From Bromus sterilis (taxonomy: Eukaryota > Streptophyta > Magnoliopsida > Poales > Poaceae): a stretch of DNA of 64,000 nt. Shown in pieces: positions 53,992-64,000 of the stretch (the first letter of the stretch is position 1; the number at the start of each line of letters is the position of its first letter). Location of the stretch: positions 206,365,782 through 206,429,781 of the forward strand of contig OX465600.1 of the NCBI GenBank assembly GCA_950022295.1. Reading direction: 5' to 3'. Position numbers and translations under genes: made by a program. The notes beneath the pieces are model-generated. The model did not search any database, was not told where the DNA came from, and saw only the letters and a list, made by a program, of their open reading frames with translations.

Positions 53992-56864
53992 TAAGCCTGA
54001 AACAACTCAGGATACTCAGAACGGAGATGATCTTCACGCTCCCACGTTGCTTCCTTCTCTGAATGATGTGCCCACTGAACTTTCATGAACTTGACGGTCT
54101 TGTTGCGCGTCTTGCGCTCGGACATCTCAAGAACACGGACTGGACGCTCTGAGTAGGAAAGGTCCGCACTCAGCTGGATCTCGCCCAAGTCAACAGCCTG
54201 CTCTGGCTGCTTGAAGCACTGCTTTAGCTGGGACACATGGAACACATCATGCACCATGGACAGACTCTCTGGAAGCTCGAGCCGAAAAGTAAGAGGTCCT
54301 CTAGTCTCATGTATGCGGAAAGGTCCGACAAATCTTGGAGCGAGCTTTCCTTTGATGCCAAAGCGGTGAGTTCCCCTCAATGGAGACACTCTCAGGTACG
54401 CCCAATCACCCACCTGAAATGCTACACCACGGTGCCTTTTGTCATAATAGGCCTTCTGCCTAGACTGTGCTGCCTTTAGGTGTTCTCGGACAATCTTCAC
54501 TCTGTCCTCCGCCTCTTGGATCACATCTGGACCGAACAGCTGCCTCTCACCTGTCTCGGACCAGTTCAAAGGTGTCCTGCACTTGCGGCCATACAAGACT
54601 TCAAACGGCGCTGCCTGCAGACTTGCCTGATAGCTGTTGTTGTAAGAGAACTCAGCATACGAGAAGCACTCTTCCCACTTCATTCCAAACGAGATGACAC
54701 ATGCCCGAAGCATGTCCTCGAGGATTTTGTTCACACGCTCATCTTGCCCACTTGTCTGAGGGTGATAAGCGGTACTGAACAACACTGTCGTACCAATCGC
54801 CTTTTGAAAGGCCTGCCAGAACTTAGAGGTGAAAAGGCTGCCTCTATCTGAACTGATCTTCTTGGGAATGCCATGCAAAGATACAACTCTTGCGGTGTAC
54901 AAATCCGCCAACTGAGCTGCTGAAATGGAGTCCTTCACTGGGAAGAAATGGCCAACTTTGGAAAAATTGTCGATGACAACAAAGATGGCATTGTTCTTCT
55001 TCTGCGACAAAGGGAAACCCGTGATGAAATCAATCTCTATGTGATCCCATTTCCACTCCGGAATCTCAAGTGGCTGAAGCAACCCTGCAGGCTTCTGGTG
55101 TTGTTCCTTCACTATCATGCACACATCACACTGAGACACGTAACGGGCAACATCCCGCTTCATACGAGTCCACCAAAAGTTTTGCTTGAGATCTTGATAC
55201 ATCTTCGTACTGCCAGGGTGAATCGATAGCTTGGAATCATGGGTTTCCTTCATGATGACCTCTCTGAGGTCTCCTTCCTTGGGAACAACAACTCGCTCTT
55301 CGAACAACACGGTGCCGTCATTATGCACTGAAAAGCAACCGTACTTCGGAACTGAGGCGGCAATACCCTATTTGATCTTCTGAATCATTGATCTGCCAGA
55401 TTGAGCTTCACGAATCTTCTCACGGATAGTGGGCTCTACCACAAGGTTGGCAAGATAGCCTGCTGGAACTAGCTCGAGATTGAGCCTTCAAAAGGACTCA
55501 CACAAATCAGGGTGGATCTTCTGCACCTGGATATTATTGCAATTGCCCTTGCGGCTCAGCGCATCAGCTATGACATTCGCCTTCCCAGGCGTGTACTGAA
55601 TATCAACTGTGTACTCAGTAATGGTTTCGAGCCATCTTCTTTGCCTCAAGTTCAGATTTGGTTGAGTGAACAAGTACTTCAAACTCTTGTGGTCCGTGAA
55701 CACATCCACCTTTCTCCCCAAGAGGAGGTGTCGCCAAGTGACCAAAGCGTGCACAACTGCTGCAAGCTCCAAGTCGTGCGTGGGATAATTCCTCTCACTT
55801 GTCTTCAACTGCCGTGTGGTATAAGCCACAATATTCCTGCCTTGCATCAAAACTCCGCCCAGACCTTGCAAAGAAGCATCACAAAACACCTGAAAAGGTT
55901 GTGACTCATCTGGCGGCGTGAGAATTGGAGTTGTGGTCAGCTTCTCTTTCAACTCCTCGAAGGCTGACTGGCAAGCTGGTGACCAAGTGTACCGCTTGTC
56001 CTTGCACAACAATTCAGTCATTGGCTTGGCTATTTTGGAGAAATTCTGCACAAACCTCCTGCAATAGCTTGCGAGGCCGAGAAAACTCCTTAGCTGCTTC
56101 ACATTCTTCGGCGGAGCCCACTCTTGAATAGTGCAGACTCGCTCTGGGTCAATCGCAATTACCTCAGCGGAGATGACATGGCCCAGAAAATTGACCTTGT
56201 CTAGCCAAAACTCACACTTGGAGAACTTGGCGTAATACCGGTGCTCTCTCAACTTCTGCAGCACCAAGCGCAAATGTTCCTCATGTTCAGCCTCTGACTT
56301 GGAATAGACAAGGATGTCGTCGAGGTAGAGGATCACAAACACATCAATCCATTCTTGGAACAAATAGTTCATAGCTCTCATGAACGTCGGAGGGGCATTT
56401 GAGAACCCAAAAGTCATGACTGTGAATTCGTACAACCCATAACGGGTGCTGAAAGCGGTCTTGGGAATATCCTCTTCACGAACACGGATTTGATGATACC
56501 TCATCCTCAAGTCAAGCTTGGAAAACACCTTAGCCTCATTTAACTGCTCAAACAAATCATTGATGCGGGGTAAAGGGTACTTGTTCTTGATGGTCTTCTT
56601 GTTGATACCGCGATAGTCCTGGACCAAGCGGCTAGTCCCATCCTTCTTCTGGACAAACAAAGCTGGTGCACCCCAAGGGGAAGTGCTCGCGCGGATAAAA
56701 CCGCCTACTTCCAACTTTGTCAACTGCTTCTTGAGCTCAATCAACTCTTTTGAACACATCTTGTACGGATGCTGAGAAATCGGCTGGGTACCAGGCTCTA
56801 GCTCGATAACGAACTCAATAGCTTGAACTGGGGGAATTCCTGGCAACTCCTCCGGAAAGACGTC
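53991..56864 (-). pseudogene. pol: TE6 pol: RT, RNase H, integrase, chromodomain (two stops)
   Basis: The frame is entered by a one-base deletion near 56864 relative to TE4. The stretch 56846-55488 (452 codons) holds RT with YLDD at 174-177 and complete RNase H (VFCDASLQGLGG to ADALSRKGN); it ends in a CGA-to-TGA change at 55488-55490. TAG at 55368-55370 follows. The stretch 55328-53991 (445 codons) holds integrase with HHCC (HPGSTKMY, CDVC) and the triad D100, D161, E197 with 35 residues between the last two, then KLAPRFVGPF and a chromodomain ending WEREDHLRSEYPELFQA. The chromodomain is thought to steer insertion to histone-marked chromatin in such elements. This is the best-kept pol end in the window. 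Confidence 0.94.
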
Positions 56865-58372
56865 TGGAACTCACAGAAAACTCTGACCTCCTCGAGCAAA
56901 GGTGCAACTCCTGCATTCAAAGCGTACAACTGTGTTGGTCCTGTCATAGAGCCACAAGTGTACAAGATTTCTGCACCTGAATCATGTGTCAACTTGACTG
57001 ATCTGGTTGGACAATCAATACTGGCCTTGTGCTGCACAAGCCAATCCATGCCCAAAATGACATCAATGTCGGAACGTGGAAGCAAAACCAAAGAAGCGGT
57101 GAAAAGGAGACCCTGAATCTGGATCTGCACATCAGGAACTCTGACAGCTGTGCTGAACTTGGAGCCCGGTGTAGAGGTAGCCATAGGAGACGACATCATA
57201 TCTGAATGCAAATCATGTGCACGAGCAAAAGCCTTGGAAACGAAGGAGTGAGAAGCTCCGGAATCGAACAAAACTGTCGCGGGAACTGAACATACAAGCA
57301 ACCTACCAAGAACGATCTCTGAAGACTGCTGAGCATCTGAGAGCATCACGTTGTTCACCCGAAGTGCACGTGGCTGAGCCTTCACCATCGCGGTGCTCGG
57401 AGTAGAGGGAGGTGGAGGCGGTGGGAGCCGAGCAAAGCGCGGATCGGTGCAGTTGGGAGACGTGTGCCCTGGCTCTCTGCACTTGTAGCAAATCACGCCC
57501 GGCCTGGGCTGCTGCTGCGGCTTGGGTGGCCTCGCGTGTGGTGGTGTAGAGCGAGGCCCCTGCTGAACTGGGATGGGAGGGCGGGCAAAAGTGCGGACAA
57601 CTGCCCCCCTCTACTGGTACTGCTGCCTCTGCGGTGGTGCCTCTGCAACCCAAGTCTTTGCCTTCTTGTGGATCATCACTGCGGAACTGTGCTCACGCTG
57701 GCGCTTTCTGTCTGCATCCCACTCTGCTCTGGCTGACTCCTAACGGATAGCCTGATCCACGAACTGTGAGAACAGCGTGGGACTGCACTGAGTGAGCGCG
57801 TACTTGATCTCTGTGCTGAGACCTCCACGGAACCTCGCAATCTTCTTAGCCTCTGTGCTGACCTCCTCCGGAGCGTACCTGGCTAGCCTGACGAAGGCCA
57901 AGTTGTACTCCTGAACTGTCCTATCACCCTGTCTCAGAGCCAAGAACTCCTCACGCTTCCTGTCCATCAGGCCACTCGGAATATGCGCTGCTCTGAAGTC
58001 TGCGACGAAGTCTGCCCACGTGATGACAGCATCGCCCTTGTTGGCCTTGTAGGTATCGTACTAGCTGGCTGCTGCACCCTGAAGCTGGAAGGAGGCGAAG
58101 GTGATGTAGTCGACGGGTCTGACGGTGTTAGCATTGAAGTGCTTCTTGATATCTGCAATCCAGTCATCCGCCTCCAGCGGGTCTCGAGCCTCGGAGAACC
58201 TGGGGGGGTTGATCGCGAGGAACTGCTGCAGTGTGGTGTACTGTGGTCGATCATTCCTCTGGGTATTCAGGTTCTGCAGCATCTGTAGGATCGCAGCTGT
58301 GCCCTGAGCCACTTCGGCTACAGCCTCCCCAAGGATAGGGTTCTCTGGCGGCGGCATGTTCGCTCTTGGCAT
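56865..58372 (-). pseudogene. gag: TE6 gag and protease (three stops, then frameshift)
   Basis: The ATG at 58372 follows CTCTGTACAG/G, an acceptor-like context shared with TE4. The frame reads MPRANMPPPENPILGEA, then a capsid region (FNANTVRPVDYITFASFQ, EYNLAFVRLARYAPEE). Three in-frame TAG codons occur at 58061-58063, 57740-57742 and 57611-57613; the last two are CAG-to-TAG by comparison with TE4. The zinc knuckle CYKCREPGHTSPNC is near 57490, and the protease has an intact FDSGASHSF. The one-base loss near 56864 then breaks the fused gag-pol frame. Confidence 0.92.
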
Positions 58373-59050
58373 CCTGTACAGAGGAACACTTATGAGGACA
58401 TGGTCGAATCATTGAAGTAACCAGAAGATAAAGCAATATTGACAACAAAACTTCCTCACGAGGTATGAGAAAGCCGAAGGCTGAATTCCACCAAGGATAA
58501 CCCAGAAAGTCGAAAACTAGGTGCTACTGGAATCCCCAAACCAAGATCATCCGAATCCAAGATAATAATCTGCTAGCGAGCACACAACAATATATACGAG
58601 CGGTTGGAAACCTGAACAATGAGACATCTGCCCTGAGCGGCCCGCCATCACGGTCGTCCATAGGGGAAAAGACACCACATTCATATTACCATAGGATGCC
58701 CGCCAATCCTGTATGGACGTTTCACCTGGGGTACGCCGTAAGAGAGGTAGAGCAGTCAACCCCAAGTGGCGGCTCAGTGGTCTCAAAGACGCCAACACAT
58801 ATCGTCGCTAGCAAAAAATTCTAGAGGAATCGGAGCCTCATGTAAACGAGAACCTAGATTGTTTTGAAGGGGATAAGTTGTAGAGAAAACAACGTTTCAC
58901 TTCCTCACGGAAAATGGGTGGGAGGGTGGGGTAAGAAGAAAAAGAAAGAGTTCCTACTCTCCGATTTTTCCTTAGTAACTACAAAATAGTTTCTAGACTC
59001 GACTTCGGCCAGTAAGGGGTCCTACAGTCAGTCCTGCTCTGATACCAAGT
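58373..59050 (-). promoter_or_regulatory. TE6 primer site and leader
   Basis: TGGTATCAGAGC is at 59047-59036, three bases from the LTR, followed by the leader stretch shared with TE4 and TE5. No ORF equivalent to the extra ORF of TE5 is present. Confidence 0.88.
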
Positions 59051-59397
59051 TGTAATGCCCCCGATGCGATGCTAACTCAAGTTAGTCGCTTTCGCGTCCC
59101 ACTCGAGTTAGTAGTGCATAAAGAGCCACCGACTCACGACACTCGCACTCGATTCGCTGCCGGATTCTCAACAACAAGTATAAAAACAAGAACTTCAACT
59201 AAGACATAAATATAAAGTCCAAGGAATACATCGCCATTGGATAATTATTACATCATCTCAGAGGTCCGTGGACCCAACAGTACATCATGCGACAAGCGGA
59301 AGACAATCACGACCGAGTACGGTCAAAAACCAAATTTCCCTAGAGAGGGCTGCACATAAAAGTCCACCCACGGATCGTCGAAGCCCAACTGTAGAAT

Positions 59398-59483
59398 CTA
59401 CTGGACAAGATCGAACTCATCGTCATCCTCCGGGGGCAACTCCACGAAGTATCATCCAGAGCTCGGGTCAAGGAAGTACTCCA
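59398..59483 (-). other. Putative LTR exon B (TE6 5' LTR), one stop
   Basis: The 86 nt begin VEYFLDPSSG, then CGA has become TGA, then YFVELPPEDDDEF follows. This is the only exon B of nine with a premature stop. Confidence 0.4.
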
Positions 59484-60689
59484 CTGCAGCGGCCGATCAG
59501 GCAAAACAATAAAAAGCACAAAAGTAGAACGGGGTGAGATTATATCATTACAGAATAACTGACTTCCTACGGTAAGACAGTAAAGGTAAGGGTGCAACCG
59601 CACTAGCATTTATGGTGGCTATCGTTCTATTAGAGTAGAGGTAAGATCCAAGAATAGCACGTGACATCGCGTCATAAGTCTGCTATCCACCTAGTTACGT
59701 CAATCATAACACAACCTGGATCTTCTCTCGGTCCCCCTGAACGAAGAAAAGCAACCAAGGCACTCACACGGTAGGCAAGTTTTTAATTTAAGATTCAGAT
59801 TGATGTTATTCTATGAACAAGGAGTAGGTCTCAAGTCGTCCATAACCGCGGACACGGCTTTTCGAAAAGATTTAACCCTGCAGGGGTGTACCAACTGCCC
59901 ATCATAGGCTTCGCATGTACGCCCGGTTTCCACTTGGCTAAGTAAGCGCCTGAAACTCTGGAACGTCAGAGTCCCTCTAACTAACAACGCACAAATCCGG
60001 GTGGCCCCCGGGGAGTCGACATCCAATCCAAAAGCCGGCCAAGCTCTCGGACCGGCCTCTTCCGTATGGCCAAGGTCGGGTTTAGTCTCACCTATATAAA
60101 AGGGGACTTCCCTAGCTCACCAGTGTGGACCAACCAGAGAAACTATGTCTCCGTTGGTCCGGGTTGTTTCGAAAACAGCTGGGGTACCAACCAAGCACAC
60201 ACACGTTTGCAAATAGTAAATCAGCTCGGGCCACCACTAGAACTGTATGAAGCTAGGTAGGTAAGACAAGGGGACCCCATAGAATCCCACACACGATTAG
60301 GCACGCTCGTCAAGAAACACAATACCCAGAACTCGGGACCTAGGTGACTCAAATGGAACAAAACACCTGGCGGGAACAGCCTGGTCTCCCATCTTTCGTC
60401 AAGTATAAAATTTAACATCATAATAATAAATATCAACCAACTTCTTTAAATAACATGATATCCCAAACCAAAGCAATAGGGTAAGCAGCAAGTTTTCCTA
60501 CTCATACTAAGCAATGGCTGAGCAGCGGTAACTTAGCAATACAAAGTTTTGCTGGGATGTGGGGATCATGGCTGTTTGGGTTTTCGAAGGTGGCAAACTC
60601 AAAGTGGATAGGATCAAACAACCGTTCTAGGCTACAGCTAAGCAGGTAGGCAGAAAGGTATCAAGTAATGGTATGAATCTTCCCCTTGC

Positions 60690-60779
60690 CTGGATAATCG
60701 GTCGTCGAAGAAGACGCAGCAGGGTCCTCGGGCTCGGTGTCGGAAACCTCCACGTAAGTCTCCTCGGCGGTCTCAGGTG
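60690..60779 (-). other. Putative LTR exon A (TE6 5' LTR)
   Basis: The 90 nt read PETAEETYVEVSDTEPED, then PAASSSTTDYP, with donor CCAG/GCAAGG. Confidence 0.45.
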
Positions 60780-61929
60780 CTAACGTAATGTACCGGCAAG
60801 AAAAGGCACACAAGTAAGTAACGGGTACAATGCACAGGCAAGGATGATATGAGCAAGTTTAATTTGACATGTTGTGACCCTATCTAGACATTTTAAATGA
60901 AGGTGGTGACGACACGTCAACAACTTCACATGCAATTTATTTACGTGAAGATGGCTTTGGTCTTAGCCTTATTGTAGGTGTAAGTAGCAAGTTAACATGG
61001 CATGATCAACAAAGCATAACATAATTAAAACAACGTGAAAAGTAATCATCGATTCTGGAGACGGAGTAGTGTCGGTGAATTTGACACAAGGAAGGTGCAA
61101 CAAAATTTGGAACCAGCCACATGCATATGACAATAAGTTAGGGGCTGACTTTGAAGAAAGATGATATAAGATGACATGAAACAAACTTGAAAAGGACTGA
61201 TGATCATCATTTCAAAATGCACTGAAGTTGAAATGATGCAAGAAGAAAGACAGATGATTCTGGATCAGGTGGTCACACCTTGTTCCCATGAGTTGCACAA
61301 CACTTCATGAGGACATCACCATTGCAATCCTTGCAGAAAACTACCCCAAACCCATATATAACATGGCACCATCTGAACTTGCAAACACAGTTGCAATTTC
61401 AACTGGAGTCTAGGGGGTTGGGTGCAAATTTGCACAACATGCATTTCAAAAAAAGTTCACATGGCTAAACCATTATCAGCATGCAACTCCTGGTGAAAAA
61501 CTACCCAAGATTCATATATGGCATGGGCAATTTTGAACTTGGGAAAACTAGACAAAAATCAAAGAAAAGATAAAGGGGTTTATTTGAAAAATTGCCGCAC
61601 TCCAAAATTCAGAGGGGCAACATGCAAATCGTACCTCACCATGATGGTCAGTAGCTCGAGCTACCCCAAAAACATATATGGGATGCCAAGGTTTGGGGGT
61701 GGAAAGTTCAAAAGTCTAGATCCCAGTTTGAAATTTGAAATCAAATCAAATTTGGAAAAAAAAACAAAAAAAAAGGAAAAGAAGAGAGAAAAAAAAATAA
61801 GAGGCTCGGCCTCTCTGAGCTGCCTTCCCCGGTGGGCTGCTGGGCTGACCCAGCAATCTCTGTGGCCCGAGCCACTCTCACGCAGGGATAAAAGAAGGAA
61901 AAAAAGGGGGAAAGCTTATGCGCTCGGCC

Positions 61930-61984
61930 GGATTCGAGCCCGCGCCCTCCCCTTAGAAGTCCAGCTCGCATGCCACTACGCTAG
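61930..61984 (-). other. tRNA-like A-box/B-box segment (TE6 5' LTR)
   Basis: The B box reads GGCTCGAATCC and the A box CTAGCGTAGTGGCA. Each carries one change from the 3' LTR copy. Confidence 0.5.
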
Positions 61985-62707
61985 TTTCACACTGCTCAAC
62001 AGATGACAGGCGCGGCACAAGTTATAGCGATGGGACGCTCTAACTGAAATCTGAAGAACGGCTAACACCTGAACCTGACGGATCTTTTCGCTAAGAAAAA
62101 AAAGAGCTGACAAAGCGGGCATCTTGCGTTTGTTGAGGCTTGGTCTCCAGACCTCATCGAAGACATCTGTTTCCTGGACCAAAGCGCCACACAACCGCTG
62201 ATGGAAGGACCTCGGGACGAACCTAGACGACTACGAAAACGCGACTGAAGCCAGAAGAACTCAAGGCCACGCCTTGGTCTGAAGAAACTGAACCAAGGTT
62301 CAGGCTTCGGGAAGATCACGGGTGTAGGCAGCGCGGGCTGTGCACCGGCTACGGGACGGGCAGGGGACCGAGGCGCAGCTCACCATGGCGTCGCGGACGC
62401 GACCCTACGCTCGCCTGAGCGGAAGGAGGGGACGAGGAGGTCGCCGGGGCAGACATACCCAAGCGGCGTCGCGGCCCGAGCGTCCCGAAGCTTCAAGGGG
62501 TCAACCTGCGGGAACGGGAGGATGAAGACGTGCTGCAGTGGAAGGGGAACGAACGCGCACTCGCCGGAATCGAACGGGCGTCGAACTCACCGGCGTCGGG
62601 CGGAAGTCACACGGAACAGGGGAGCTCCGGGTTGGTCATGGCGGCGGCGGAGAGGGAAAAGGAGGGGGAAAACGGGACCTAGGGTTCCCGGAGGCGCTCT
62701 CCACACA

Positions 62708-62716
62708 CTTATATGG
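62708..62716 (-). promoter_or_regulatory. TATA box of the TE6 5' LTR
   Basis: CCATATAAG on the minus strand lies just upstream of the leader. Confidence 0.55.
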
Positions 62717-63592
62717 AGGGGGAGGTCTCGCTAGCGTCGGGGCTCCACCCGTCGCCGTGGCAGCTCGCTGAGAGAGAGGAGAGGGGAAAAAGGAGGCTGC
62801 CCCGCTGGAAAGGAGGAGGAAGAAGGGGGGGGTCGTACCCCTTCGTGCCGGTGGGCTGAGGAAAAGTGGCCCAGATGGGCCTGGCCTGGCCTGGCTGGAA
62901 GAAAAGAGGAAGGAGGCCAAGTCCTTTTCCAGAACAGAAAAACAGCAAGGAAAAAAATAGGAAAAGGATAGAAGGAAAAGGCAGAAAAATATAAAAATAT
63001 ATATATATTTGAAACCCTTGAGGCACACTTGATCACCCAAAAATGGGTTGGGCAATTTTGAATGCAAGGAAAAATTGCCACAGCAAAACAGTACCTTTTC
63101 CTATTCAAAATTAAATAGAAAAGGTGCTTATGGAATTTTGAGGGGGGGGGGGAAACACAAGGTGCAAAATTCCATGAACTTGATAATCTTGAACCTTGAA
63201 TTATTCCTTAATTTCCAAAAGTGGTTTGGGTATTTTTGACAACAACAAAATTGTGAGCTCTTTTTTTAATTCAAAACCACTTTGAACTAGAGCCCCTGTT
63301 TTTGATGATGGCAAAAATACTTTGAGGATTTTAAAACCCTTGCCATAACAAGAGAAATGGCTAGGCCAAGTTTGGGGTCAAAGAGAGGAAGCACCCAACA
63401 AAGAAAAATCCTCCAACACCCTTCTTGAGCCACTTTGGATGCAAAAACAAATAACCCAAATGGGCTCCAATCCCAATGCAAATTTAAATCACCACATGAA
63501 ATTATAAAGTTTAGCATCATGCCAAGTTACATAGTCAACAGACAAAGTACAATCTCATGGTGTTTTCAATTTATTGCACATGGGCTGTTACA

Positions 63593-63597
63593 ATAGA
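63593..63597. repeat. Target-site duplication of TE6 (right)
   Basis: ATAGA matches 49397-49401, and TE3 LTR sequence (TGAGAAAGCC) resumes after it. Confidence 0.92.
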
Positions 63598-64000
63598 TGA
63601 GAAAGCCCGGTACTGAGTTTATGGTTCGCGATGATGATGTTGATATTGTTGGAAAAGGGTTGGACTTGACTTATCCAAATTCATTGTGGGAAATAAAACT
63701 TGCCAAGTTTAAAACTTTGTCAACTTAATAATAATTTGGAGTAGATAGGAAATCCCTATCAGAAACTCCACCATATAGCCATCCTATTACTTTCGTATAC
63801 AAAACTTTGTTTCTTTCTTTAGGTGGTTTGCGAGTACTTTGTATGTACTTACGGCTTTGTCCATGGTTATTCAATCGGCCAGGCTTGGAGGAGCACGTGT
63901 TTGATGATGATGCTACCGACGATTAATAGGACGTGCTATGCTCTAGACTACCCTGTGGATTGTGCCGTTGCTATCTATCATGCTTTTGCTTATTCCACTG
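63598..64000 (+). repeat. TE3 3' LTR remnant, second part (runs off the window)
   Basis: It aligns with 44667 to about 45063 of the 5' LTR with scattered differences. The LTR end and target duplication lie right of the window. Confidence 0.9.
63823..63926 (+). other. Putative LTR exon B (TE3 3' LTR)
   Basis: It follows TTTCTTTCTTTAG, is open for 104 nt and ends LEEHVFDDDATDD with TAA one codon earlier than the 5' copy. No indel separates the two copies. Confidence 0.45.

Larger units (their letters stand above)
49402..63592 (-). mobile_element. TE6: complete minus-strand chromovirus, 14.2 kb
   Basis: The structure is full length: 5' LTR (63592-59051), primer site, leader, gag-pol (58372-53991), hairpin and polypurine tract, 3' LTR (53954-49402), flanked by ATAGA. 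The LTRs differ by about 2.7% in a 660-bp sample read by eye. Coding lesions are few, namely five stops and one frameshift, so it is dead but fairly recent. Confidence 0.96.
59051..63592 (-). repeat. TE6 5' LTR (4542 bp)
   Basis: It has the same layout as the 3' LTR, with a TATA box at 62716-62708, donor-like CGCCG/GTGAGT at 62591, tRNA-like segment, exon A, the shared block near 59850-59905 and exon B. A G-run (about 63142-63151) is longer than in the 3' LTR. Confidence 0.95.
10808..64000 (+). mobile_element. TE3: gypsy element holding TE4, TE5 and TE6
   Basis: The visible parts are the LTR start (10808-11902), the rest of the 5' LTR (42490-45244), primer site (45249), gag-pol remnant (45605-48180), and a 3' LTR remnant split by TE6 (48172-49401 and 63598 to beyond the window). 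Joining the pieces at the target duplications gives a 5' LTR of about 3.8 kb. The 3' end of pol, the polypurine tract and about 2.1 kb of the 3' LTR are deleted. The right end and target duplication are outside the window. Confidence 0.88.

Noticed and set aside
1..64000. Host genes, CRISPR arrays, bacterial operons or rRNA
   Set aside because: Every stretch is accounted for by LTRs, leaders, gag-pol or short element tails. No regular spacer-repeat array or rRNA sequence was seen.

Overview
The window is wholly made of long terminal repeat (LTR) retrotransposons nested inside one another. I find no host gene, rRNA, true tRNA or CRISPR array. All coding sequence is Ty3/gypsy-type gag-pol: CCHC knuckle, aspartic protease, reverse transcriptase with YLDD or FIDD, RNase H, then integrase with HHCC and DDE, and a C-terminal chromodomain where that end survives. 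LTRs of 3.8-4.6 kb, an initiator-Met-tRNA primer site and a chromodomain fit the Tekay/Del-like chromoviruses that fill large grass genomes. A grass, probably Triticeae or a relative, is my inference; the species cannot be fixed from the sequence.

Layout, outermost first. TE2 (+, seen at 7442-10807) is the oldest host: the 3' tail of its internal region and a partial LTR. TE1 (+, 1-7441) abuts that tail and is probably inserted in TE2; the window holds its pol (five stop codons) and 3' LTR. TE3 (+, 10808 to the right edge) is inserted in the TE2 LTR. TE4 (-, 11903-42489, target duplication GCCAC) sits in the TE3 5' LTR just past its TATA box. TE5 (+, 19972-36327, target duplication ATCAC) sits in the TE4 gag. 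TE6 (-, 49402-63592, target duplication ATAGA) sits in the TE3 3' LTR. TE1, TE4 and TE6 are one family; TE2, TE3 and TE5 are three others. LTR divergence judged by eye in samples gives the same order as the nesting: TE3 about 6%, TE4 about 4%, TE6 about 2.7%, TE5 below 1%.

The TE5 locus is rearranged. A 6.4-kb block (TE4 pol flank plus TE5 LTR, 17687-24054) recurs 12,273 bp downstream (29960-36327), so the TE5 integrase runs straight into a second copy of its own insertion flank. The two blocks differ little up to about 21100 and clearly more after it. A tandem duplication followed by LTR-LTR recombination explains this.

Two coding novelties stand out. TE5 has an intact 259-residue ORF between primer site and gag, preceded by a well-formed 127-nt intron. 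Secondly, the long LTRs of the TE1/4/6, TE3 and TE5 families each carry two short exon-like segments in matching phase that encode acidic peptides. The first ends in a GC-type donor in eight of nine copies, the second ends in a stop codon, and lengths are kept in nearly every copy. This suggests a spliced LTR-internal gene; its start codon was not found.
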